In this document: positions 57,440 to 64,000 of the stretch, one piece after another
How the letters are laid out: every line of letters starts with the position of its first letter
How positions within the stretch are numbered: the stretch's first letter is position 1
NCBI GenBank assembly: GCA_030949605.1
Contig: JAUZSH010000006.1
Span: forward strand, 83,404-147,403
Length of the DNA: 64,000 nt
Reading direction: 5' to 3'
Source: Ghiorsea sp.
Lineage (GTDB): Bacteria > Pseudomonadota > Zetaproteobacteria > Mariprofundales > Mariprofundaceae
The notes under the pieces: model-generated
Told to the model about the DNA's origin: nothing
What the model saw: only the letters and a program-made list of their open reading frames with translations
Databases searched by the model: none
Translations under genes and position numbers: made by a program

Positions 57440-58408
57440 TTATTTTTCTTTTTCAGGTAAGCCCGTAAACTCAATATAAATATGTTTGGCTTCTTCAGAT
57501 TCTTGGCTCACCGCTTCTTCCAACGATGCCCGAACATTATCTAATCTGTGCATAAAGCGAATCGCTTGCTGTACTTCTTCTGCTGTCATATCAGCAAACA
57601 ATTCTTCTTCTCTTAACTCAAGTTCTGCCATCAAGATACTTTCTTCAGGTGATAAAACAATACTATGAATATGACGTACATTTTGCACTCGTTCATCCGC
57701 ACTCCATGCCTTTAAAGCCACTTGGTTAATTTCTTCGTCGGATACGTTCAACAAGTATTTCTTATTGGTCGCCGCCAAGAATATAGCCAACAAACCCATC
57801 AACACTGCAATAGCCATAGCTGCTGCCACATCAAAAATGGCAGAGCCAGTATATGCCGCCAAACTCATGCCCAGAAGGGCAAACGTTAAGCCTAACACAG
57901 CCACGGTATCCTCAATCAAAATAGCTAATGTCGTTGGGTCTCGGGTTTCTTTCACATACTGCATGAAACCCATATTTGCCTCTTTGCGTTGGCGGGTAAA
58001 TTCCACAAATGCCACCCAAAGTGAGTAACCTTCCACCACAAATGCAAAACCAATAATCCCAAACACAAGCATACTTATTTCAGGTGCATGGTTAGACTCA
58101 AGCTGACCTACGGCGTGCATCATGGTGTAAATAAAGCCCAAAAAGAAAATTGTAATTGCCGACACCAAGTTCCAAAAGTATCGCTCTTGCCCGTAACCAA
58201 AGTGATACTTACCATCGGCAACACGCTTGGAACGCTTTAAACCCAAATATAATAATGCTTGGTTGGCTGTATCTGCCAACGAGTGAATAGCCTCAGCAAG
58301 CAGCGCACTCGAACCTGAAAATGCAAAACCAACAAACTTGGCAATCGTGACGGAAGCATTGGCTACAATTGCCGTGACTACCGCTTTGGTCGAACCATCA
58401 TGTGACAT
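57440..58408 (-). CDS. Cation diffusion facilitator family transporter
   Basis: A 322-residue protein with about six TM helices. The motif LLAEAIHSLADTANQALLYLGLKRS is the CDF TM2 metal-site region (HxxxD). VAVLGLTFALLGMSLAAYTGSAIFDVAAAMAIAVLMG corresponds to TM5 and the second site. A cytoplasmic C-terminal domain of ~95 residues follows, with an unusually acidic end. It probably exports Zn2+, Fe2+ or Mn2+; the metal cannot be fixed by eye. Confidence 0.9.
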   Translation of the reverse strand: MSHDGSTKAVVTAIVANASVTIAKFVGFAFSGSSALLAEAIHSLADTANQALLYLGLKRSKRVADGKYHFGYGQERYFWNLVSAITIFFLGFIYTMMHAVGQLESNHAPEISMLVFGIIGFAFVVEGYSLWVAFVEFTRQRKEANMGFMQYVKETRDPTTLAILIEDTVAVLGLTFALLGMSLAAYTGSAIFDVAAAMAIAVLMGLLAIFLAATNKKYLLNVSDEEINQVALKAWSADERVQNVRHIHSIVLSPEESILMAELELREEELFADMTAEEVQQAIRFMHRLDNVRASLEEAVSQESEEAKHIYIEFTGLPEKEK

Positions 58409-58435
58409 TCATCAAACTCCGTTTACACTGACGCT

Positions 58436-59224
58436 ATGTGGACATACCAACACCAGTCATTCATCGTACATCAGTTGCCTGTACTTCGAGACAACTATAT
58501 TTATATTATTCAAGACCGCCATAGTTCCGTAGCTTGTGTGGTCGATCCTGCCTTAGCAGCGCCTGTGATTAAAGCATGTTCACAGTTAAAGATCACACCC
58601 ACCCACATTCTTAATACCCATCATCACTGGGATCATACCGATGGAAACGAAGAACTTGTGCAGACCTACCAGTGTGAGGTTGTTGCCAACCAAGATGATG
58701 CTTCCCGTATTCCTCATATCAGCCAACCTATTGCGGTAAATAGTGCATTGACGCTAGGGCACTTAAATATACAAAGCATAGAGGTATATGGTCATACATT
58801 GGGACATATTGCCTTTGTCATTGATGATGCCTTGTTTTGTGGGGACACTTTGTTTGGCGGTGGTTGCGGTCGTTTATTTGAAGGTAGTTTTGCACAAATG
58901 TGGAGCAGTTTACAAAAGCTTGCGGAGCTTCCCAATGAAACGCGCTTTTATTGCGCCCATGAATACACATTGCCCAACTTAAGGTTTGCTCGTGATATGG
59001 ATAAAGATAATGCAGCTTTAAAACAGCGCATCAAGCGCGATACCCAAACCCGCATGAAGCAACAGCCCACCATTCCTTCAACCATCGGTTTGGAAAAAAA
59101 AACCAACCCATTTCTTCGCCCTTTAAACCCAAGATTTGTGGATAAATATAATCAAGAAAATAATACAACCTTCAATGCGCTACAAGTGTTCACCCATTTG
59201 CGAGAGCGTAAAAACACTTGGTAA
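58436..59224 (+). CDS. gloB: Hydroxyacylglutathione hydrolase (glyoxalase II)
   Basis: The 262-residue metallo-beta-lactamase-fold enzyme hydrolyses S-lactoylglutathione in methylglyoxal detoxification. The binuclear metal motif THHHWDH is at residues 61-67. HTLGHIAFV and CGDTLFGGGCGRLFEG provide further ligands, and YCAHEYTLPNLRFA matches GloB. Length is standard. It is divergent from the CDF gene. Confidence 0.94.
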   Translation: MWTYQHQSFIVHQLPVLRDNYIYIIQDRHSSVACVVDPALAAPVIKACSQLKITPTHILNTHHHWDHTDGNEELVQTYQCEVVANQDDASRIPHISQPIAVNSALTLGHLNIQSIEVYGHTLGHIAFVIDDALFCGDTLFGGGCGRLFEGSFAQMWSSLQKLAELPNETRFYCAHEYTLPNLRFARDMDKDNAALKQRIKRDTQTRMKQQPTIPSTIGLEKKTNPFLRPLNPRFVDKYNQENNTTFNALQVFTHLRERKNTW

Positions 59225-59235
59225 CCTAAACCTTC

Positions 59236-60198
59236 TTACAAACCAATATAAGTCTTCAACTTCTGCTGTAAATCCGGTGATATGCGATGCATAAATATGT
59301 CATATTTATTTTTTAATCGCGCACCAGTTGCATTTCTTGAACCTTTTAGACCATAATAAATTTGCATACGCAGCATTAATGTTCGCTGACTATTTTCATA
59401 ACCACCCGCGCCATATTTATCAGCAAAAGACGCATAGTTATCTTCAATCACACCTTCTAAAAAGTCACTAGGATTATCCACGCTCATCCCCCGTGGCAAA
59501 GTGTAAATAAATGCTAGTTCCATATATGATTTGTAATTGGTAATAATATAAGCCATACCTTTGTATTTAAATTTCCACTGACCATTGGCATGTTTTGCCT
59601 CATGCACAGGTAAACTTTCCAGTCCATCATCAATGATGGTCATGAAATCATCAATACTCAATGAGTAAACTTTTTTCTTGGCTGGTGCTTGAAAGTAAGG
59701 CTTAATAATATCATGTAGATCATCCGAAATCGATGCAACATAACGCTCAAATCTTTGATGATATCCTTGAATATCTTCACCATCAATACGTTTACTGTAT
59801 GGGTAAACAAATACCACTGTGGTAATACCATTCTTACGATAATGGGGTTCAATTTTTACATCCTTTGCACCCTTAGGGAGCCTTGATTTCACGCGTTTTA
59901 GCAATTCATCATACATTTTTTCCGTTTTGTATTCTGAAATCCATGAGCCTGTTTTAAGCAGCAATACTTCCTGCATATGATCACCGAAGTTAATGGTTTC
60001 CACATGGTCACCCCCAACTTTCCAAGCCCAATGCCCCATTTTTGATGCCCGTTGTTTGACCTGATTTTTGAGCGTAAAATCATGCCCTATAATTTCTAGA
60101 AAGGTTTGGGCTTCATTGATACTCGGATACTTTTCATCCAATATATCTTCAAAATAATCTTCTTTGGAGTCAATATTGGATTCGTACAGAGTCTTCAT
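59236..60198 (-). CDS. Hypothetical protein overlapping an exported-protein gene
   Basis: A ~320-residue protein from ATG 60198 (or 331 from 60231) with no signal peptide or TM segment. It is rich in charged and aromatic residues, with notable stretches KMGHWAWKVGGDHVETINFGDHMQEVLL and YGAGGYENSQRTLMLRMQIYYGLKGSRNATG. I recognise no family. The start lies inside the 3' end of the exported-protein gene (29 to 62 base overlap), implying coupled translation. It converges on gloB. Confidence 0.6.
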   Translation of the reverse strand: MKTLYESNIDSKEDYFEDILDEKYPSINEAQTFLEIIGHDFTLKNQVKQRASKMGHWAWKVGGDHVETINFGDHMQEVLLLKTGSWISEYKTEKMYDELLKRVKSRLPKGAKDVKIEPHYRKNGITTVVFVYPYSKRIDGEDIQGYHQRFERYVASISDDLHDIIKPYFQAPAKKKVYSLSIDDFMTIIDDGLESLPVHEAKHANGQWKFKYKGMAYIITNYKSYMELAFIYTLPRGMSVDNPSDFLEGVIEDNYASFADKYGAGGYENSQRTLMLRMQIYYGLKGSRNATGARLKNKYDIFMHRISPDLQQKLKTYIGL

Positions 60199-60724
60199 AA
60201 AAGCCTGCCATTTCTTCGCGAAGTTCAACAATCAAGTCTCGCAATTCTTCAAGTGTTTTACCACTAACATTCACACTACCTTCAAGTAAAACAGCCTTGG
60301 TGTTATGCCCAATATTGGAACGAAAACCTTTCAAATCACCACTATCATAATCTTTCAAATCATTGATGGTGCTTTTAAGATCTTTAAACACCCTATCAAC
60401 AACACGCCTATCAACATCTGTCAATTTTATTTTAATATACAATTTATTGCCTGCATATTTCAATGTGGTTGGCATAGCAATGATTCTTTTTTCGCCCGTT
60501 TCAACGTCTTTAATTTGAGCGCGAAACTTCATCGTCCAAGCATTGTATGTACCTGGAACTTGCTCCACATCAGCAATATAAGGCATACCTTTAGGACGCG
60601 ATTCATCTTGATGCGCTGATAAAATAGAATCAAACACATCCCCATTGGTAAAAGCAAAGGCTGACACGCTCCAACCCAGTGTCAGTAACCCTACCAATAA
60701 GCAGGAAAATATTTGTTTATTCAT
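60170..60724 (-). CDS. Hypothetical exported protein
   Basis: A 184-residue protein from ATG 60724 with a clear signal peptide (IFSCLLVGLLTLGWSVSAFA-FTNGD). The mature part has strand-like and helical segments (VPGTYNAWTMKFRAQIKDVETGEKR; KTLEELRDLIVELREEMAGFYE). No family is recognised. It lies 45 bases downstream of apaH and overlaps the next unknown gene, forming a likely two-gene unit. Confidence 0.6.
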   Translation of the reverse strand: MNKQIFSCLLVGLLTLGWSVSAFAFTNGDVFDSILSAHQDESRPKGMPYIADVEQVPGTYNAWTMKFRAQIKDVETGEKRIIAMPTTLKYAGNKLYIKIKLTDVDRRVVDRVFKDLKSTINDLKDYDSGDLKGFRSNIGHNTKAVLLEGSVNVSGKTLEELRDLIVELREEMAGFYEDSVRIQY

Positions 60725-60769
60725 GATCACTACCTCTAAAAATATTTTCAATGCCAAGCATATCAGAAA

Positions 60770-61585
60770 TTAACCCGATGTATTGGCAACAGAAAATATC
60801 TCATCAACTTTATTTTTTCCAAGTTTGGCCATCGTTAATGAGCCACCCCAAACACAACCTGTGTCCAAACCTAAAACATGCTCAGTCTCAACCAAACCTT
60901 TAGCAGCCCAATGCCCGAAAACAATATGTGTTTTTTTCTTCCATTTGGCATATTCATGTTCAAACCATGGTTTGACATGTGTATCTTTAGCATCCGCCGT
61001 TTTTTGTTGCCAGTCAAACATGCCTAAATCACTACAAAAACGTGTTCGTGTCAATACTGCTGCATTAAAAAGCAGTCGCACATATTCATCTTCAGGGTCT
61101 TGCGTTGCAAAACCTTTATATTGCAGGGCCTTACAAAAGCTACCCCAATCATCCGATTGCAGTATTGCTTCAACATTTCTGGCTCGTTTTTTTGCTTTTT
61201 TCAAGCTCCACAACGGACTAAGCCCTGCATGAACCATGCTCCAGCCCAAAGCCTTATCATGATGCAATAATGGCTGATGTCGCAACCAATCAATCAAGGC
61301 TTGTCCATCTTTAGCCTTGATAATGGTGTCCAATGTGTCTCCCGAAAATGATTTTCCACCTGCATAATAAGCAAGCAGTTGAATATCATGATTCCCCAAC
61401 ACACATACACATGCATCACCCAAGCTTTTCAAGTAGCGTAACACTTTAAGCGAATCAGGGCCTCGATTAACCATATCCCCCGCACACCACAACACATCTT
61501 TTTTTGGGTCAAACTTCACTTGTTTGAGCAATGATTTTAAAGGTTGATAACACCCTTGAATATCACCGATAGCATATATTGCCAT
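60770..61585 (-). CDS. apaH: Symmetrical bis(5'-nucleosyl)-tetraphosphatase
   Basis: A 271-residue metallophosphoesterase. It has GDIQGCYQPLKSLL, CAGDMVNRGPDSLKVL, VLGNHDIQLLA and MVHAGLSPLWS, the standard ApaH set. It hydrolyses Ap4A to two ADP and in some bacteria also removes Np4 caps from RNA. It directly abuts the lpxB stop (one base), so it is probably cotranscribed with lpxB. Confidence 0.95.
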   Translation of the reverse strand: MAIYAIGDIQGCYQPLKSLLKQVKFDPKKDVLWCAGDMVNRGPDSLKVLRYLKSLGDACVCVLGNHDIQLLAYYAGGKSFSGDTLDTIIKAKDGQALIDWLRHQPLLHHDKALGWSMVHAGLSPLWSLKKAKKRARNVEAILQSDDWGSFCKALQYKGFATQDPEDEYVRLLFNAAVLTRTRFCSDLGMFDWQQKTADAKDTHVKPWFEHEYAKWKKKTHIVFGHWAAKGLVETEHVLGLDTGCVWGGSLTMAKLGKNKVDEIFSVANTSG

Positions 61586-62752
61586 TTATTTCACCATCTC
61601 AGCCCAACAAAGAGCTGCTAGTTTTTCTGCTGGATTATTCGCACCCAACAATGTTTGTAAACCTGCAAAAGCATTCAATTGCGGCTGTGTTTCACCGTAC
61701 AATAATGGTATCACGGCAGCTTCAATATTTTCAATCGTCGCATCATGCTGCAACAACTCAGGCACAATACCTTGTGAACTTGGTGCATCACCCAAAAGAA
61801 GGATGTTTGCCAAGCCAACGCAGCGCCCCTTAATCAAGCGTTGCCCAATAAACCAAGAAAACGCGGAGGTTTTATATACCAATACCGTTGGTGTGTTCCA
61901 AAGCGCCAACTCCAAAGTTGCCGTACCCGATACGGCAATCGCAGCATCAGCTCTAAGCGCATAGTTATTTTCAGTGCGTTCCAACAAAAGAACGCCAACA
62001 TCAGTCAGTGCTTTTAAAGCTTCAGCTTTGACGCTGGGTGCAAGTGTTGCCACCGCTTTTAATTCAGGTCTAGCTTGTTTAAGTTGCACATAAGTATCAG
62101 CCAATAGTTGTACATGTTTCTTGAGTTCTCCAGGTCGCGAACCTGGAAGCAATGCCAAAAGCTCATCACTTTCTTCTAAACCCAAACGTTGTTTGAGTTC
62201 CGCCTTGCTCCAACCACCCTGACACGCATAAGCACTGGGATTACCCACATATTGCGCATCTGGGATGCCGCGCTCTGTGAACCATTGTTGTTCAAACGGG
62301 AAGATACATGCCAGTCGATTTTGGGACTTTTGGAGTTTAGTGATACGTTTTGCGCCCCATGCCCAGAGTTTCGGTGCAATATAATGGGTGACGAATAAAC
62401 CCTGTGCGCGAAGTTTACGCCCTAAACTGAGGTGGAAACTGGTAAAATCCGTAAGAATCACCATATCAGGCTTAAATTCAGCAGCAAAGGCAACTATATC
62501 CCGCTCCACAGCCTTGATACGTGGCAACGCCCTGATCACATCGCCAAAACCCATCACATTAAGCTCTGACATGTCCCGCACAGCCACACAACCTTCCACC
62601 TGCATCAAAGCCCCTGCAATGCCTGCAATTTCAAGCTTTACACCTTCAGGTGTTTGCGCTTGAAGTTGTTTGATAAGCGCAGATGCATGTAAATCCCCAG
62701 AGGTCTCCCCTGCGGATATAAGAACACGATATGTTTTAGAAGGGCTGTTCAT
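61586..62752 (-). CDS. lpxB: Lipid-A-disaccharide synthase
   Basis: A 388-residue GT-B glycosyltransferase that joins UDP-diacylglucosamine and lipid X. It has VLISAGETSGDLHASALI, GFGDVIRALP, LTDFTSFHLSLGRKLRAQGLFVTHYIAPKLWAWG, LALLPGSRPGELKKHV and AVSGTATLELALWNTPTVLVYK. Length is normal. It is direct evidence of lipopolysaccharide synthesis. Confidence 0.96.
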   Translation of the reverse strand: MNSPSKTYRVLISAGETSGDLHASALIKQLQAQTPEGVKLEIAGIAGALMQVEGCVAVRDMSELNVMGFGDVIRALPRIKAVERDIVAFAAEFKPDMVILTDFTSFHLSLGRKLRAQGLFVTHYIAPKLWAWGAKRITKLQKSQNRLACIFPFEQQWFTERGIPDAQYVGNPSAYACQGGWSKAELKQRLGLEESDELLALLPGSRPGELKKHVQLLADTYVQLKQARPELKAVATLAPSVKAEALKALTDVGVLLLERTENNYALRADAAIAVSGTATLELALWNTPTVLVYKTSAFSWFIGQRLIKGRCVGLANILLLGDAPSSQGIVPELLQHDATIENIEAAVIPLLYGETQPQLNAFAGLQTLLGANNPAEKLAALCWAEMVK

Positions 62753-62873
62753 GCTTGCAAGTCTATACAGCTTTTAAAATTTTCACCAATCTTGAGCCAA
62801 GACAAAACACAAAGCAGGCACAAAAAGGGCTCTGACTCCCCTAATGCCCCCCCCTAAGGAGGTGAAATGTATG

Positions 62874-62895
62874 ATTGCAAGACTTGACCCCTATG
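62874..62895. repeat. Left arm of a 22-bp perfect inverted repeat
   Basis: The sequence TTGCAAGACTTGACCCCTAT with one more base at each end recurs inverted at 63624-63645. Repeats of this kind (TTGCAAGACTTGACCCC) commonly lie beside RAYT-type transposase genes, as here. The pair brackets the integrase fragment and the unknown ORF. Confidence 0.7.
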
Positions 62896-62903
62896 TGTGC
62901 GCC

Positions 62904-63041
62904 CTATGTATGCGTATATGCCTCTTCAGTACGCCGACCATAATGATAATAGCGCATCACTTCACTCACTTGATCCATCAAGCGCACAGATTGAGGTCGA
63001 AATGTTGGTTCTTTCTTGACCTTGGATGGATATATCGGCAT
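62904..63041 (-). pseudogene. N-terminal fragment of an integron-integrase-like tyrosine recombinase
   Basis: From ATG 63041, preceded by ACAGGAG, the frame encodes 45 residues. SVRLMDQVSEVMRYYHYGRRTEEAY matches the N-terminal SAM-like domain of IntI-type recombinases (LLDQVR...HYSxRTExxY). It then breaks down 10-25 bases from the inverted repeat, so the catalytic part is lost. It could equally be a fragment of another tyrosine recombinase; the HYGRRTEEAY stretch favours integron type. Confidence 0.6.
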
Positions 63042-63056
63042 TATCGCTCCTGTTCC

Positions 63057-63070
63057 GCTTAACGCGGTCT
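63057..63070. repeat. 14-bp motif GCTTAACGCGGTCT, copy 1
   Basis: An exact second copy lies at 63978-63991. GCTTAAC fits the RYYYAAC half-site of integron recombination sites (GTTAAGC on the other strand). This copy lies between the integrase-like start and the start of the unknown ORF, where an att site would be expected. The rest of an attC structure is not evident. Confidence 0.35.
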
Positions 63071-63095
63071 TTAGGGCAAAATAGGACAAGGCATC

Positions 63096-63614
63096 ATGGA
63101 AACAAAGAAATCTGATTTCCTGAATTATGAAATATGGATTCTCACATTTGGTGGCGGTCTTCAAAGATCTGGCGTGTATACAGACAATGTCTCTGATGCT
63201 AATAAATCTGAATTCCGTAATAACGTAAGAAATAAAATAAACATTCTTGTAAAAAATAAATATACAAAATCTTCAGTAACGTCAAAAGAGCATATTAGTA
63301 ACCTTATTGAAATTCAAAAATGGATAAATACAAACCACTCTCAAGTATTAAAAAATCGCAACATAAAGCTAGGCATCGTTCAAAAACTAGTAAATCTTTA
63401 TTTAAAATACCAATGGTGCTTAGGGTTAATAAAAACACCACCACATTGTCCATTTGACAGAATAATAATTTCAAAAATGAAACTACCCAACCCACCTGCA
63501 TGGACTAAACTTGAATCAGTTGATACATACAAAATGTTAGTAAAAAAAGCTACGGAATTAGCTGGCAATAAATCAATAGCAGAGTGGGAGCTAGATGTAT
63601 TCTCACGTAGATAG
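63096..63614 (+). CDS. Unknown ORF, possible gene-cassette protein
   Basis: The 172-residue protein has no signal or TM segment. The N-terminal YEIWILTFGGGLQRSGVYTD and the C-terminal LNLYLKYQWCLGLIKTPPHCPFDRIIISKMKLPNPPAW and SIAEWELDVFSRR look conserved and protein-like. I recall uncharacterised relatives in accessory or cassette regions but cannot verify this. Composition is more A/T-rich than the neighbouring lpxB. AAGG precedes the ATG. It sits alone between an integrase fragment and a broken transposase. Confidence 0.6.
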   Translation: METKKSDFLNYEIWILTFGGGLQRSGVYTDNVSDANKSEFRNNVRNKINILVKNKYTKSSVTSKEHISNLIEIQKWINTNHSQVLKNRNIKLGIVQKLVNLYLKYQWCLGLIKTPPHCPFDRIIISKMKLPNPPAWTKLESVDTYKMLVKKATELAGNKSIAEWELDVFSRR

Positions 63615-63623
63615 TAAAAAGGG

Positions 63624-63645
63624 CATAGGGGTCAAGTCTTGCAAT
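63624..63645. repeat. Right arm of the 22-bp perfect inverted repeat
   Basis: This is the exact complement of 62874-62895. It lies 23 bases before the start of the RAYT-type transposase fragment, the usual position of the repeat linked to these transposases. Confidence 0.7.
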
Positions 63646-63668
63646 ACGACATTTAATGTGATGTGACG

Positions 63669-63847
63669 ATGGCACGTTCAATAAGAATAGAATACACGGA
63701 TGCGATTTATCACGTTACGAGTCGTGGTAATGCACAAACAGATATATATTTAGATGATTCAGATAGGCTGTTATTTTTAGAAACATTCGCCCAGGTGGTG
63801 CAGCGTTTTGGCTGGTTATGCCATGGGTATTGTTTAATGGACAATCC
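63669..63847 (+). pseudogene. Truncated REP-associated tyrosine transposase (RAYT, Y1 family)
   Basis: The frame begins MARSIRIEYTDAIYHVTSRGNAQTDIYLDDSDRLLFLETFAQVVQRFGWLCHGYCLMDN, the characteristic RAYT N-terminus. It breaks exactly where the HUH metal motif (normally MDNHYH) should follow. The next bases belong to an IS end, so the insertion truncated it. It is inactive. Confidence 0.85.
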
Positions 63848-63852
63848 TGAAT

Positions 63853-64000
63853 TCAAGTGATAAGTGCAATTTCCACTATCGATTTTATGTGAACTCCTGT
63901 ATTTTTCTCAAATACTTCGTATGGAGTTTTGAACGCCTTGTTCTCCGCGCGAGCGGAAACAAGGAAGTGAAAGTGAAGCTTAACGCGGTCTATATACGCC
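63853..64000 (-). CDS. C-terminal end of an IS30-like/integrase-core transposase (cut by window edge)
   Basis: Reading inward from the window edge, the frame contains AFKTPYEVFEKNTGVHIKSIVEIALIT and a TGA at 63853. A KTPYEVF block close to the C-terminus is typical of IS30 and related rve-type transposases. The upstream part (RVKLHFHFLVSARAENK) does not look like transposase, so the frame may be a short IS remnant joined to other DNA. Confidence 0.4.
   Translation of the reverse strand, partial: AYIDRVKLHFHFLVSARAENKAFKTPYEVFEKNTGVHIKSIVEIALIT
63936..63964. other. Imperfect hairpin near the right edge
   Basis: CCTTGTTCTCCGC (63936-63948) pairs with GCGGAAACAAGG (63953-63964) with one bulged base and one mismatch. 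It lies 13 bases before the second GCTTAACGCGGTCT copy. Hairpins with extrahelical bases occur in integron attC sites and also in RAYT-linked REP sequences; I cannot tell which applies. Confidence 0.35.
63978..63991. repeat. 14-bp motif GCTTAACGCGGTCT, copy 2
   Basis: This is an exact repeat of 63057-63070, in the same orientation, 921 bases away. The sequences diverge immediately on both sides. The window ends nine bases later, so any attC-like partner lies outside. Confidence 0.35.

Noticed and set aside
62904..63164. An 86-residue protein from the ATG at 63164
   Set aside because: The first 41 residues overlap the start of the unknown ORF on the other strand; only the part from 63041, with its own ribosome binding site, resembles an integrase.

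Overview
This window reads as a chromosomal segment of a Gram-negative, aerobically respiring proteobacterium of moderate-to-low GC (impression only, not computed). lpxB, a complete mla phospholipid-transport operon, an AsmA/YhdP-like protein, a di-haem cytochrome c peroxidase, a two-haem cytochrome c and an RND/LolA-like/beta-barrel export operon all imply an outer membrane and a c-type cytochrome periplasm. A DciA-like (DUF721) protein with dnaB, the hisZ-purA neighbourhood and the rpsF-priB-rpsR-DUF2232-rplI-dnaB cluster fit Gamma- or Zetaproteobacteria. I favour a zetaproteobacterium-like organism, but the sequence alone does not prove it.

Layout. 1-4520 (+): hinT, dciA-like, Tim44-like, ybaB-recR, ilvE, SUI1-like, holC. 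4521-5172: insertion-derived DNA, including one small repeat element nested inside another. 5173-10859 (-): peptidoglycan-binding-like protein, purA (frameshifted), hisZ, serA, a tiny upstream ORF, serC. 11161-12633: a second copy of the 194-bp element abutting a broken quinone-oxidoreductase-type gene, then a third type of small element with a 9-bp target duplication. 12750-16790 (-): hypothetical exported protein, bicupin, yjdM, zinc-ribbon membrane protein, cytochrome c peroxidase. 17448-19687 (+): purT and an ldhA-like dehydrogenase. 19878-28584 (-): argB, membrane protein, DUF3565/DUF1971-type protein, cytochrome c, and an operon of marR, a broken membrane gene, a LolA-like gene, an RND gene and a DUF1302-like beta-barrel gene. 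28774-34808 (+): gltB (frameshifted) and gltD. 34877-41804 (-): mlaFEDC, an AsmA/YhdP-like gene that reads in frame into dnaQ, and a low-molecular-weight phosphatase. 42047-48649: a small zinc-ribbon gene split by a repeat element, an A-type Fe-S carrier with ispH, divergent bcp-coaBC, a tandem repeat element plus an IS5-like IS, and gltA. 48796-57432: glutaredoxin, response regulator, dnaB-rplI-DUF2232-rpsR-priB-rpsF, nadE, pabC-mltG. 57440-62752: CDF transporter, gloB, two unknown genes, apaH, lpxB. 62874-64000: a mosaic of an integron-integrase-like N-terminal fragment, an unknown ORF that may be a cassette gene, a truncated RAYT transposase and an IS30-like transposase end.

Two themes stand out. 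First, small non-autonomous elements with clear inverted termini and target duplications are active or recently active here: a ~273-bp family (CTTACATTGAGCGGGTAT ends) and a 194-bp family (CAATACCTTCGCCA ends). They are nested, tandemly duplicated and inserted into genes. Second, several genes (purA, gltB, marR, a membrane gene, a transposase, perhaps the asmA-dnaQ junction) are out of frame by one base in or beside A/T homopolymers. Either the sequence carries homopolymer errors or the organism tolerates such slips, so every pseudogene call that rests only on such a slip is provisional.

I found no tRNA or rRNA genes and no CRISPR array. The strongest leads for something new are the two element families, the mla-AsmA-dnaQ arrangement, the unknown secreted/partner gene pair beside apaH, and the integron-like mosaic at the right edge.
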